A stretch of DNA of 64,000 nucleotides from Leptodontidium sp. MPI-SDFR-AT-0119 (GCA_020726505.1 JAHLEZ010000002.1:2170001-2234000); one strand, 5' to 3'; positions 31,407-43,436 are shown, counted from the first letter of the stretch. Notes: generated from the letters alone by a model not told the origin. Made by a program: numbers and translations.

Positions 31407-33284
31407 CTACATGGACATTTCATGCAGAAGTTCCGCGAGCTCGGGATCATACAGCCCCGGTGTGAACGCGGGACTCTCCCCCAGATTCTCCACCTCGTAA
31501 ACCTTCCCAAACTCCTTACTCCCAACAAAAGTCCGTAGCTGCTCAAATGGCACTCCGGTCTTACTCTTCCTCAAGTATGACTTGATACCAATCATCACAA
31601 GTCCCAACTCCTCGTCACGGTGCTGCCTTTGTGCGTTGTACCCGAACTCGGCGTGAGAACTCGGCCTCTCTCCGGACACGAAACTGAGTGTCAAACTGTT
31701 CAGGATTGGGAACGAGGCCAACATATCGAAGACATCGTAGTTCCACTCCGCACTAGTTTGGATTTCAATGCCTAGACTTTGGAGGTTAGGGCATGTTGAA
31801 AAAAGCCGGGTAAGTTGAGTGCTATTGAGAAATGTATTATTGCCGTGCTCTTTCTGACCGCAACCAGAATAAGCTGTATCATAGGCCGTCTTGCTGAAAG
31901 TGTCACGGAAGTGACTGAATTCCAAAGATTTCAGGGTCGAGTGGTGTTTTGCGATAACATCGAGCACCGCATCCAAGGATGCCGTCTTCCTTTCCACGAG
32001 TGCTAGAGACTCCAGAGGTGAAAGAGTTGCTAGGAATTCGAGGATTGATTTATCAGACGTTGAACAAGACCGGCAACCTCCACGAACGCTGAAGGTCTTT
32101 AAGTTATGCAGTTTGTCTCCTCTCAGATTTCGTAGAGTCTGTTCATCGGGGCTGTCTATCTCTAGAGTGTGGAGGTTCGACCAATCCATGTACTCTAGCC
32201 ACACGTCAAGATTGGTTCTATTGAGATCTTCCAATCTCGGCGACGGTATTTCTTCATACATGAACCCACCTGCATTGTGAATGAGTGGACGGCCAGCGAG
32301 CTTGATCATGAATGCTGGGAGTTTGGTCCAGGGCCACAAGAGAACTTTCTTGTACTTCCGTAGAGGCCACCTCCATATACCGTTGGCAGGATAATCGAAC
32401 CTATAGCCACCTATCTTCAGAATCTCCAGCGGCGGTATTGTGGTATTGTACTTCTCGAAGTTGAATGCGAATGACCTGTCACTTTGCTGGTAGCACCCAG
32501 ATCTCCAAACTTGCAAATCAAGCTCTCTAATATTAGGGCACGTCAATAGGGCTTGATGTATGAGATCCATCTTCTCTGATCCATCCGTGTGTGTATAGTC
32601 GATAGATGCCGTGAGCGAGTAAAGATTTGTTGAGTTCAGAATGGATTGTCGGGCAAGGGTCCTGTTCTTATGGAACTCTTCGAGGTACTGGTTGGTTTCA
32701 GAGGCATTGCGTTTACCGTCATCGGCAAATTCGTGCTCGCCATAGGGAGAGAAGGGTAGGTTGTAGTAGAGCCGGCAGGCAGGATGGTTCCTCTCCAAGG
32801 ACTGGAGAAGCACAGGAGGAATTGGCCATCCAGTATTCCAACATAATTGTGTAACATTCGGAAGGTTGCCAACAACATCTGCGAGGAGAGTGATATTGCT
32901 CTGGCAGCTTGGATTTCCTCCCACATCAATGTCCCATATTCCCTGTCCAGACATTTCGGTATCGCTAAGAGCTCGAAGGAAGGCATCAGTCTTATTGCAC
33001 GACCATGCATCCCAACAATTCACCTTGAGCTTCTGTATCCCTGGTTTCGTGAGGTCCTCCAATGTTCTTCCGGGTGACGCAGTCTTCAGGTACTGTGATA
33101 TCGATGCTTTGTGAATTTCGTAGGATATGCCGTCGGTGCGGGGGTCGTTGGTGCTCCTCAGCGGGTGTAGGTCATCCTGTGTGTTATCCATGGCAGCAAA
33201 GTAGTCCCTGGGTGCACAAGATGTGCATCTCGCACTTGCGTAGAGAGAAAAGAGGAGTAGCAGAGTGTGTTTTGTTGAAATCAT
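31407..33284 (-). CDS. Secreted leucine-rich-repeat-like protein
   Basis: A single exon encodes 625 residues. Residues 1-20 form a signal peptide (basic start, LLLLFSLY core, small residues before a Cys). No F-box follows, but the rest has irregular leucine-rich repeats such as LEDLTKPGIQKLKVN, IRELDLQVW, LHTLEIDSP, LKTFSVRGG and LESLALVERK. Several N-glycosylation sequons (NKT, NIT, NVT, NST, NRT) and paired cysteines fit passage through the secretory pathway. Fungi often have F-box/LRR proteins that look similar inside, and this one resembles such a scaffold turned outward. A role at the cell surface or in host contact is possible. The family has no assigned function that I know. Confidence 0.7.
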   Translation of the reverse strand: MISTKHTLLLLFSLYASARCTSCAPRDYFAAMDNTQDDLHPLRSTNDPRTDGISYEIHKASISQYLKTASPGRTLEDLTKPGIQKLKVNCWDAWSCNKTDAFLRALSDTEMSGQGIWDIDVGGNPSCQSNITLLADVVGNLPNVTQLCWNTGWPIPPVLLQSLERNHPACRLYYNLPFSPYGEHEFADDGKRNASETNQYLEEFHKNRTLARQSILNSTNLYSLTASIDYTHTDGSEKMDLIHQALLTCPNIRELDLQVWRSGCYQQSDRSFAFNFEKYNTTIPPLEILKIGGYRFDYPANGIWRWPLRKYKKVLLWPWTKLPAFMIKLAGRPLIHNAGGFMYEEIPSPRLEDLNRTNLDVWLEYMDWSNLHTLEIDSPDEQTLRNLRGDKLHNLKTFSVRGGCRSCSTSDKSILEFLATLSPLESLALVERKTASLDAVLDVIAKHHSTLKSLEFSHFRDTFSKTAYDTAYSGCGQKEHGNNTFLNSTQLTRLFSTCPNLQSLGIEIQTSAEWNYDVFDMLASFPILNSLTLSFVSGERPSSHAEFGYNAQRQHRDEELGLVMIGIKSYLRKSKTGVPFEQLRTFVGSKEFGKVYEVENLGESPAFTPGLYDPELAELLHEMSM

Positions 33285-34431
33285 GGTGTTGATAGGAGAA
33301 ATGTAGACTAAGGAACATTCTTCGGAGCCTTCAAGATGATGAATCTTTGAAGGCAGACCCGTCTCGTGGCCGAGCTCAGGGGCACAGCAAGGCAGACGCC
33401 GTTGGTTTCTTCAACCAGTATCTCCGACCTACCTTGAGCTCTTGAACCAATGTTGCCAGCCAGTTACAGATATATTTGACGAGAAAAATGCTGAAATGAT
33501 CGAGGGCCATGGACAGGACGGACAGGACGGCATCAATCCCTGGCAGGAAGGTTGTGCTCTTCGCAGACATCAGGAGTCGCAGGAACTGGTTTATAGCGAG
33601 CGGTGGCCAAATATCAGAGCAGTAGCAACATTCCGGGTGCGATTGGGGCCTGGTGTCAGTACATGTTGACTTACAATGGTTGGTGGTGTTCTGCTGGAGG
33701 GAAGATGTCAGGATATTACAGCTTTACGAAGGTACGTCCTCAGTCAATTATTAGCTGAGTCAGCGCCAGCCATGTGAATTCCTGGTCCAACAGAAGTCTA
33801 GCAGCCACGTCGTATCATCAACAACAAGCCGACCCTCAAATATCGCATGGTGTTATATGGACACTCTAATGATCGACTATATTTTAAGCCCTTCCAGTGA
33901 AGCCGCAAAATGCTATTTAGCAAAGTCCAATGGTCAAATTTCTATCCAAGTGCCCTGATGAGATGCAGGACAACATGCTGTCTTTTCCATTATCCTTACA
34001 ACAACTACCTCATGTACTGGCTCATTTCTCGTCTCTTTTTGCTTGGATCTTATTTCGAAACAGCCTTCCCTTTAATTTTCTGTGATTCTGGACCTCATCT
34101 GATTTTGGATTTATTTTACTGTGAGAGCGAATATCCAAGGCCATCTCCTTCACGACATCCAATAGCACAGCAGCACAAGTCGAGCGAACCATGATTCTTT
34201 GTATGTTACCATGTTGCGTTTAGCTTAGATTTCTGCTCATTCTCGTTTCTCGATCAAGTACAGTACTTTCCTACTTTCAGCTTAAGTCTTCCTAGTGTCC
34301 GATGATCTACCCGCATCTCCAGAGCTTCGACCTCCAACGGTTGTCACCCGCAGTTGACTCGATTCATAATTACATCTTGGGCCTCCTATACATCCTGTAC
34401 CTCTTTGTTGCAGCTCCTACCCAACCCTGTC
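33285..34431. other. 1.1-kb gene-free region
   Basis: The stretch holds the promoter of the secreted LRR-like gene and the leader of the broken regulator gene. Only short frames are present, none convincing. Confidence 0.4.
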
Positions 34432-36246
34432 ATGTCATTGCAGCGCGGCCATTTCAACACTTGGGAGAAAGGCATGAATGTACCTCTATCAATACCCGTG
34501 CGGCAGAGGAGATCTTTGGGGAGAGCAACGACGGGTTGCATAACATGCAAGTAAGTTGACGAATCTGGATCAGATTCAGGGCAACATCAAAGGGAAACTA
34601 TTTCCCCTCATTAGAACTAACCGTACCCTAGAATACGGCGTGTCAAATGTGATGAATTGAAGCCAAGTTGCCGACGATGCACAAGTACGGGCCGGAAATG
34701 TGATGGGTACGCTCCTCCAAAGCCGAAATCCAACCGAAGCCGGCTCTCGCCTCCATTTGCTCTCTGCTCAATACTACCATCGCCGAATCAAGATGTCCAG
34801 GGATTAGACAGTCAGTACTTTGACTTCTTTCGTTCCTATGCCCCCCAGGACTTGTCAGCAGTTTTCGATTCGACGTACTGGAATTGATACGTTCTCCAGG
34901 GATGTCATCATGAGCCGGCAATTAGACATGCAGCGATAGCTGTTGGCTCTCTGTATGAGCAATTTAGATTCAGGGATGCTTTTACCATGAAGTTCGCACT
35001 TTCGGAAGACAATCCTGCCCTGAAGCTTTATCTCAAGGCGATTTTCTTCGTACTACACAATGACGGTAGGGAACATGCTTCGAAGGTAGCTTTGATTGTC
35101 TGTATACTTTTTGTCAGCTTTAAGGTGCGTTCGCGGCAGCCCCATTATATCACACAAACGAGACTAACCACGGGCAGAATCTTCGAGGATATACCGGCGC
35201 TGCTCTTCGTCACATCGATGGTGGAATTCGGATTCTCTCGCAGCTACTGCCAAAGAAACAGTCAACACCAGCAACCGATCAAGATGCATATGTTCCTACA
35301 TCCCTGCTTCTCAAAATGTTCACCCGTCTCGACATGGCTTCAAGTCAGACAGTTATAACTCTGCCACTACTTCTCGATGGCTGCCAAGCCACTCCATCGT
35401 TCGAGTCTGCCTCTCCTTCTTTCGAGGAGATAAATACAATGCTGAGCGAGATTCTCAACACTGGATTCGAGCTCGTTCGCATTTCTTGGATGTGTCCTGT
35501 AGGAGCTCTGTACGACGAGCTTCGTCAAAGGCATTTATTTGCAAGAGCTACACAGCTTGCGAGCCGCATTAGGAAATTTGCCACGAGAATTTCAAAATTT
35601 CCAGAATCGACAGGGAACAAGCATGGACCCACGGATACTGGAGCGCGTTCCAGTGCTGAAAATTATTCAGATCATCATCGCAGTCATCTTGGATGTAGAG
35701 CCAGCTGAAGTGAGAGAATATGGAGAGAGATGGTGTAGGACCGAGACGGGTTGACTTCGCGTCTGTTATCTCAATTGCCGAGTCGATCGTCGACAAAGCA
35801 CGAATATCCTTCCCGGTTCCAGGCCGGACAGCTCCCAAATTCATGCCAGAAACAGGTTTCGTCAACCCGTTCTTCTGTGTCTTAACCTTGTGCCGTTTCC
35901 GCACCTCCGGCGCAAAGCGATTAACATTCTCGAGCGCGCAGCCTATAGGGACGGGTTTTGGGACAGTAGCATCTGTACTAGAACTGGTAATATCATCTTG
36001 ATGCTCGAGGAGAGAGAACTAGGTGTTGTGAAGTGTGCAGCTGATATCCCACTCTGGAAGCGGATTTGTGTTATTGAGCCCAAGTTTGCGGAAGACGGAG
36101 GTGGCGCGCTGATCAAGTACATGAGGGCCTCGAAGTCTGGTGAGAGAGATAAGAACGGTTTGAAGTTGAAAGAGGTATTCAAGGAACAGTTAGATGGTAG
36201 GAGGAATTTGATACATCATGACTTTGTCCGCTCAGCTACAGCTTGA
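34432..36246 (+). pseudogene. Broken Zn2Cys6 transcription factor gene
   Basis: The 5' end is still perfect: an exon from ATG 34432, an 81-bp intron (34551-34631), and a complete Zn2Cys6 cluster (CITCKIRRVKC...CRRCTSTGRKC). Family-like sequence then continues, but an in-frame TGA stands at 34885-34887 before YVLQGCHHEPAIRHAAIAVGS. After another clean intron near 35126, homologous protein segments move to a new frame at about 35535, again at about 35730 (DFASVISIAESIVD) and again at about 35890 (LRRKAINILERAAYRDGFWDSS), ending at 36246. Four frame or stop defects in one conserved domain cannot be explained by splicing. Only a truncated DNA-binding protein of about 125 residues could be made. 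Sequencing error is the main alternative. Confidence 0.78.
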
Positions 36247-37695
36247 AGTCAGATTCGAGGTTCGGACAGTCCAAGTACCGCCCCACAAACCAAGGCTTAA
36301 TTGAGGCTGAGACGGACTCTGGGTTCTGGCCTCGAAAGAATGATGTGATCAATTTTTGGTTCCCTGCTGTTGCAAAAGAGCATCTCAAACGGCATCAGAT
36401 TTCCGTCCAATAAGTCGTCCAAATCAAGCACTCTTGCAGAAAGTATGCCGCATCAGCAGCGGCTAGACTATGCACCGAGGTCTGCCAGCGAGATGCCTCG
36501 AAGAAGACGGTTCACATGCAATGTTTTTGGATTCGATTTCTGCTTGGCAATTGCATTTCTTGTGTGTATCAATCTCATTTTTGTCCACGACACACAGTGT
36601 CCTCAGACACCTCGCATAATCAGGGCCGAGATCATAAAAAGTTGAGATGAAGTTTTTGTTCTCTCACAGCCCGAGTAAGTCATCAGATTGAATAACAAAT
36701 CATGAGTATCACATGAGTATCATTGACGCCGAGGGAGAACGGTTTGTCTCGAGTGGCGTTACTTGAAAGTTCGATAGTTCGAATGCACCTCACCAAGCCG
36801 ATCCTCGAGAACGTGACGAATCACTGCTCGCCTCTTTAACAAGACCTCAAGATTACTACTCAACCCTCGTGTAATTCCGTTCATGTCTTCTACATTTACT
36901 CTGGCCAGATTTCGAGTTCTGTGAGGGACGAAGTCTATCACTCACAGGGAAAACCCGGCTATTGAATGCAAGTTGAACATGCATTTAAGCTTTCATTGCA
37001 ATGATGGCACTTGCCGATTATCCGAGCCAGTCGCAAGCTTTGAGAAACAATAAATGTACAACCTACCGACTTTGAGTCTCACCAATTTGAGCTTGGGCTG
37101 TAAGGCTACAACCGTACTGGTTCTTTGTCGTCCAAAGAAGCGCTGAACAACAGACGAAGAATCATGCGAAGCGAGATACGCAATCGACGGCCGTTTCAAC
37201 CTGGCATCCGATTATCAAAAAGCGGAAAATAAGACTTCCTGCATTGCCTTTCCTTCATTTCCTCCCATCTTTCAATCATGCCGTCATGCCATATCTCTCA
37301 TCTGAAGGTTATCAAGCTTCAGCGTTTGGGTTCGGTTCAATCGCCCGCAGATCGGAGAAAGCATGCCTTAGTGGTCTGAATATTGTCCATCTTCATCTCG
37401 TATTTTGTTGGAATCGCTCACTGAGATCGGAATACACACACTTCGGAAAAATGACTGGGAGAGTCCTAAGATCATCTTCGCAACCCCGTAGAGCGTCACG
37501 ACGAGATCTGAGATTTCTTTACTACGTTGATGAACATGACGATATGCCGTTTTTCCATGAAGGACTGAAATGCATAAAGTCTTTCTCCAATCTCTTTCCA
37601 CCAGCCTTTCTTGCATCATTCACAGTTCTACACCAGCTAGCAACTCCATCCTCACTGTCAGCAATTTACCCCCTGGACCCAATTCAGACGTCAAA
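36247..37695. other. 1.4-kb gene-free region
   Basis: Only short frames are present. ATGAGTATCA is repeated close by at about 36701 and 36713. No domain or RNA gene is recognised. Confidence 0.35.
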
Positions 37696-38851
37696 AATGC
37701 ATTCCTCGTACTTCGTCTTCGCCCTCTTGCTCTTCGGATCACTAGTCTCATCCCTCCCGGTTGATGATCCCACCCTCTCCTGCTCTGTCTGATAGCGCTG
37801 ATATCTAGGCTGGCGGTACTCAGGAGACGGACACATTCTACTACAAACCAAAGCCTGTCCCAGTCCTAATCCCGTCCGGGTTCTAGTCCCAGTCCTAGCG
37901 CTAGTTCCAGTAAGTGATCGTTTACTCCTGCCTCTATCGTCTACCTGTAATTGCTATGCTGAAACGACTATTACTCCCATGTCTCATAGTCATACGTTTA
38001 CTAGACTGTTTATCAACAGGTCCCTGCCCTTGCCCCTGCCCCTGTTCCTGCACCAGCTGGAGTCTGCCAGTGCACTTTCGTACAATAGTCTTCGCCGATA
38101 CGGAGGTAGAGGCAATAAGTTTTGTCTCACCGCCTTGGGCAGAACATGGGTTGGACCAACCAAACCCTCAGATTCCCTTGTTCTGCCCAAGGCGGTGAGA
38201 TAAAACTTATTGCCTGTACGGAGGTACCTCCGTAAGTCAACCCAACCTCTACGGGAAGTGGCCGATTTGTGGCACTCGCTCAGAAGCACCTCAATTGTAA
38301 TATCTCTACAACGAAAATTCATATAATTTTCATTTTAAGTTAGGAAATTTATCTTATAATTTGGGTAAGCTTATAGTTTTATTTTTGAGCAAAATGCATT
38401 TGCCGTTGTAGAGATTTTGCGATTTAATTGTTCTGCAGAGGTCGGTTTTTTGCTGGTGGCCTGTGCCAAGAATCGGCCGTTTCCCGTCCACACGTAGAGC
38501 CAACTTCTTTCCATCGTCTTGGCTGGTTCAACTATTGGAGCCACTGGTCAAACGGCAGCTGGAGTTGCTTGCTCAGCACAACTTAGTATTGGTCCAGGCT
38601 GTAGTGTTGGCGCTATTGACATGAGTGTCGATGTCTTTACCGTCATTCAAGCCTGTGCTCCTCAATGAACGCGGTGGTTCGGGTCTAACGAATGTACATC
38701 GAGGAAGAATGTCTGTGACACAAACGGCCTCGTCACAAACACCGAGTCCGCTATGATGGTTTACCTCGGCAAGCTGATCGAGGCCGTTGGGATTAGTGAT
38801 AGTTCCGTGCGGGCATGGTGTTCATTCAACTTTGTATTAGTATGGCTTTGA
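37696..38851 (+). pseudogene. Probable decayed small secreted protein gene with a hairpin insertion
   Basis: ATG 37696 opens a clear signal peptide (SYFVFALLLFGSLVSS) followed by LPVDDPTLSC and an early stop. Downstream are pieces that look like the rest of a secreted protein: a Val/Pro/Ala-rich repeat (about 37850-37910 and 38022-38070), then GATGQTAAGVACSAQLSIGPGCS and VDVFTVIQACAPQ (about 38530-38665). After a stop come further Cys-containing residues (SNECTSRKNVCDTNG) up to 38851. They lie in different frames and are separated by the foldback element at 38099-38234. I do not recognise the original family. The joining of these pieces into one gene is inference. Confidence 0.4.
38099..38234. 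mobile_element. Foldback (MITE-like) hairpin with flanking direct repeats
   Basis: Arms at 38111-38146 and 38179-38214 are 36-base inverted repeats with one mismatch, separated by a 32-base loop that has its own small inverted repeat. The 10-mer TACGGAGGTA lies on both outer sides (38099-38108 and 38217-38226). On the right it is part of the perfect palindrome TACGGAGGTACCTCCGTA (38217-38234). The same 10-mer occurs at about 57299. This is the form of a small non-autonomous foldback element. It encodes nothing. Confidence 0.6.
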
Positions 38852-39292
38852 TGATCTGCAACGAGTTGGCAGCGCGATTTTCGGACTGTGTATTTTGAAA
38901 GAGCATGATGTTTAGAGCGAAGTGTGTTTGATATATCTTTCAGATTGTAAATAAAAAAATAAGAATAGAGACTTAACAATATGACTCATCCTAGTAACGA
39001 ATGGTGCTTTATAATTGATAGGTATCTCATACCTACTACAGAAGTTTTTGACGCCCTTGATTAGAGTTTTCCCTGCTTGAAGAAACAGATACAAGCTTAG
39101 ATAGGTAAATCGTCAGTGCTTGGGGCCTGAGGCAGATCCTAACTCGGTGGCCGATACCATCACTTCAACACCAGAGGAGAGCCTAGCACCAAATGTATTA
39201 TTTGTTGGTTGGTACATTAAAATTAATATCTAATTTATTAACACAAGATGTAGCATTGCTTCTCATCTCCTCCTATTCCTTCTTTCACCTTA
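38852..39292. other. AT-rich gene-free stretch
   Basis: Long A/T runs (for example about 38940-38965 and 39215-39245) with no coding signal. The composition resembles the left edge of the window and may mark an old mutated repeat. Confidence 0.4.
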
Positions 39293-41186
39293 TTAAGTTG
39301 CCGGCCCATCCACACCCTCATACGTCATTGGAGCCATATGCTGCTGTTTCAAAATGTTCATGTCGATTACCTGGCCGTGTATATAGTTGCTATCAAGTCT
39401 CGATAGAGCAACTGTGAAATGCTTCAGATATGTCTGAGCTTGCCGCGAAATCTCCATCTGTACTTCGTCACCGTTGGGAGGAAAGTCAAGGAGCGATGCA
39501 GCAACTTGGCGGATCATGAGGACCTGAATTTTGCCAGTAAGTCAACCTCACAAGCCAAACTAAACGGACGCTGATATACCAAATTTAGGGATAGGCAGAA
39601 AAAATGTGAAAACTCACCAGCGCATGTCCGTTGGGCGCCAAAGAATCTTCAGTAACTCCATCCAGGATGGCCAATAACTGCAGATACACATCATCTCTCA
39701 TCTCCCATATCTTTTTGGGCCCCAGCCCACCTTCGGATTCAGTCATCATCATAGATGCCAACTCGAGCCTGTCGATCAACACATGTTGCATCCACATATG
39801 CTGTATGTGCAGATTCACCCGCATGATCTCGATTTGCATATCGCGCAATCCGAGACTCGAAGGAGGTCTATACATCGCACCGAGTTGCTTGGGAAGATTG
39901 AGAATGCACGCTCTTACCTTACGGAGCCTGTCCTGGAAAATCAGCAATGGTGGAGCAGTTTCTATGAGCTTCCCACAGCTACACGATCCAATGGTGTCAG
40001 AAAATTGGTGCGAATGTTGAGTCGAAGTGGTCACTTTCGGCTGTGTGGGATCTTTCCAGATAGCAGCCATTGTTCTGATCATTTCCGTGGCCTTGCAGAA
40101 AGCGAAGGCAACCTGGAGTTCACCTGGTGGTGGGATGGTGACATGCTCCGCTGTGATGTACTCATCGTCGAAAGGCAACACATGGAGGTTTTCTGTGTCG
40201 GCCTGGTCGAAAATCGTCCGATCATTGAGCGTATCCAACGATTCTCCTGTAATTCTGAGACAGCTGTTGACAACAATAGTTCAGCATCTAGTAGTGAAAT
40301 GGGACGTTATTAGAGACTACTCACATATGGGAAGCTACTGTGATCCAGAACGCTTTCTTTCTGACTTGGGTTTCGATTGGGTTTATGTCGGCGTAAGCTC
40401 CCAGCCGGTGACATGCCATGTCCAATACGATAGCGGTCGCCTCTGCTTTGTAGATCCTACAGCTGCTACTCTGACCAATACAGGCGTGGGACATGAATAG
40501 CGTATAAGCCAATGCCCAGCTAGTCATCGTCATGTTTTCATGCATGTCCGGTTCACGGGTCTTTTGGACCACGAGATGGACTCGCTTGATGAAATCTAGA
40601 AGCGTAGGGTACGACGATTCAAAGGCTGGGGACATATTTCGGTAGTGGAGAAACCGTTTGGGCTGCATACCAGACACAGCTGCGCAGAGTGATATGATGA
40701 AGCAGAAGAACGACGAGTCTCTCGAATGAAGGCCATCTGCTAGGTTCTTCTTGAAGGTTGGGATGTGAAAGAACGGGAGGATCGGATACATTGAGTCCAA
40801 GTAATCTTGTATTATCTGGTTGAAAATCTCGGGAGGGCAGACAGCATCTATTGACGGGATAGTGCTGGAAGCTGAGGATTCCGTGCTGGTTGAGTTGGCT
40901 CTCTCGTTTTGCATCTGCGGTCCACCGGATGGGGTTCTGAGGCCGTTCACATGGATATGCCTGGAAAGATTTAGATGTTTTCCTCCAAATACTGGGGAGG
41001 TTCAAACGTTTTTGGACGTGGACCCCGTCTATTTGCAGGTAGGTCGAAAGTGCAGTAAAAGCCACTGCTACGGCAAGCTTTGCACATCGCCTCCAAGCCA
41101 GCCTGCGACGTTCTTTCACATCTCATCTTCCGTCTCCGACATGCATCGCATGCTTGCGTAACATTGGTTCGCTCTCTCTTCTCCAT
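39293..41186 (-). CDS. Zn2Cys6 transcription factor next to a sugar transporter
   Basis: The gene has about four exons. ATG 41186 starts a complete Zn2Cys6 cluster (CDACRRRKMRC...CKACRSSGFYC) at about residues 12-44. The following intron is short, with its donor near 41004 and acceptor near 40958. The exact donor is unsure, since a GTATTT donor would leave only 32 bases and a GTTTGA donor about 48. The large exon from about 40957 holds the start of the fungal-specific domain (PPEIFNQIIQDYLDSMYPILPF..., then SWALAYTLFMSHACIG). Further exons near 40238-39600 and 39517-39293 finish the protein. The factor is nuclear. It lies on the same strand as, and 488 bp downstream of, an MFS sugar porter and could regulate it. 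The inducing sugar is unknown. Confidence 0.75.
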
Positions 41187-41673
41187 CGCCAACAAACGTC
41201 AACAGAGTTAGAGTTGTAGTTGTAATAATGGTGCTCCGTTTTGATATACCTCAAGCCTTCTAGGATGACGGGCATTACTCACATAAGGCTCGAGCCGTTG
41301 GTGATTCTGGTCGTGCGCCATGCCGCGTGTACCGGCATCTTCCCCGTTTGAAGCTCGTGTTAGCAGTTTATTAGTTTGTGTTTTGGCGAATCGCAACTTC
41401 AAGCAGTAAACGCACTAGAGCCGTTCAACAGTTAGCGGCTATTGATCAATAATCTATCAAGCTGTCAAGAAGTGGACGTCTGTTCCCCGGGCTGTGACAG
41501 GCAGAGCCTGGAGGTTGTGTGGGTCCGTGTTGGTGTGAGCAAACTTAAATTCTCCAGCTCGAACTTTAAATGTCATGATTATTATGGCGGATTGCCCAAG
41601 CAGATTGGAGAAAGTCGCGATAACACCCGGCAGGAGCGAATGCCAACATCTCAATTCCATTGCTGAATACATT

Positions 41674-43436
41674 CTATCCTTCCGCAACGTGATGGTTCGT
41701 GACAGTCTTGTCTGTTGCAATATTTTCGGTGGACTCGCCCCTTCGAGCAACCTTCTTCCCGTCAAAGATCTCTGCAATTTCCTCCAATGAATGCCCTCTC
41801 GTTTCTGGATAACAAAGATAGACGATCACCAAGAGGATGGCAAGCAAGCAGCAAAAGACGGTGTAATACTTCCAGCCAATGTCTGTCATCGCGATCGGAT
41901 TGACGATTTGGCCAAGAATCAAGCCGAGGTAGGCCGAGGAGAGTGTGATTGTCAAGCCTCGTGCGCGAAGTGTGTATGGAAAGATTTCCGCAGGGTATGC
42001 CCATAGCAATGGGGTCCAGGCAATATCGTAGAAAAAGTAGTAGATGAATATAAATGCTAGAACTGCATAACCAGCTGTTTGGTTACTGTCGCGAGCGAAC
42101 ACGCTGTTGAGTGCTGTCCAGCAGATATATGACACGAGCATACCGGCTGTCGAGATCAGGAAAAGAGTGCGTCTACCTAGGCGATCGACCATGAGAGCTC
42201 CGGCAAGGATAGAGATGATCCAGTTGAACAGTTGCAGCATGCCGTTGATGAGTGTCTGGGACGATGCTGCCTTGATGCCGATTGTGTCTAGGACCAGCGT
42301 GAGGTAGTATGACACAACTCCATTCCCGGACCACTGTGCAAAGACGCCAAGGGAGACAGCAATGAACGTTCTTCGGCGATTTGGGGAAGTGCGAATGCAG
42401 TCAATGTATGAGCTCTGGGAAATTGCGGTGTTCTCTGCGCGAATGGCTGTTTCAATCTCGGCTAGTTCAAAGTCAACGAGGGGGGAGTCCTTATCGCCGG
42501 CAGAGTGATATTTAGTGAAGATATCACGAGCTTCGTCATGCTTCCCGTGAGCGATAAGCCATCTAGGATTAATCAGTCACGAGTTACATACTAGGAGATG
42601 CTACATACCTAGGCGACTCAGGGACCCAGTAGAAACAACAAAGCTGTATGAGCGGGAATGCTCCTTGCAGAGTTGAAGGAATCCTCCAAGCCAAAGTAGA
42701 TTGAAGTCTGAAACTTCCATATGTCGACCAAGCAGCAAAAACGCTTCCGAGATACTATTACTTGATGTTAGATTGAACACTGGCCTGTGCGCTGAGATTC
42801 TTACAAAAAATGTATTGTACAGTGCTGTTAACTTTCCCCGCTGCGTCGGATATGCAAGCTCACAGATGAGGAGTGGAGAGGGCAACGAGATGAAGGCAGT
42901 AGCTAGACCCAAAAGTACGCGGGCCACAATAAACATAGACAGATTCTGAGCCCCTCCTTGAATCGCGGCTCCTAGAATCAGGATAAAGAATCCAAAACGC
43001 ATCGGTTTTCTTCGCCCGTATCGATCAGATATCCAAGTGGCGGGATAGAGGCCAATGAGTTTCCCAACCGGGTAAATAGCGTTGATCGTTCCAAGTAAGG
43101 CTGGTTTAGGAAATTCAAAGAATGTTTTCCATTGTGGGAGAGACTGGAGACCGTTCATCATTGCACCTGATATCTGTCAAATGCTGTAAACATGGGGATG
43201 GTCAGTGAGAGACTTACTGTCGAAGCCAATTGTCGCTGCTGAAAAGAGGGGCACGAGGAGGATCAGATTCAACTGAATAAGGTGACGCGTTTTGTACCAT
43301 GGCTTCGGATTAGTAGGCAAGACCTGAATCATCAGCTGGTATCTTTCTGATGGTTTTGATGATCACGTACTGCGAGCAGTTCGGGCCCAACAGCGGAACA
43401 CTGGCTCTGTTGTTTCTGTCGCTGGAACAAGCCCAT
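41674..43436 (-). CDS. MFS sugar transporter (lactose/hexose permease-like)
   Basis: Several exons run from ATG 43436 to 41674. Sugar-porter signatures are all present: SDRYGRRKPM in loop 2-3, RVLLGLATAFI, PESPRWLIAHGK after TM6, DRLGRRTLFLIS in loop 8-9, YPAEIFPYTLRARG and PETRGHSLEEIAEIF after TM12. Twelve membrane segments are expected, with about 530 residues. It should import a mono- or disaccharide with protons. A Zn2Cys6 regulator follows on the same strand, suggesting a small sugar-use unit, but no glycoside hydrolase is adjacent. The exon joins between 43360 and 42590 were read only roughly. Confidence 0.85.

Noticed and set aside
41208..41402. Short minus frame upstream of the Zn2Cys6 regulator
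   Set aside because: It lies in the leader region, lacks motifs and ends before the regulator's ATG.
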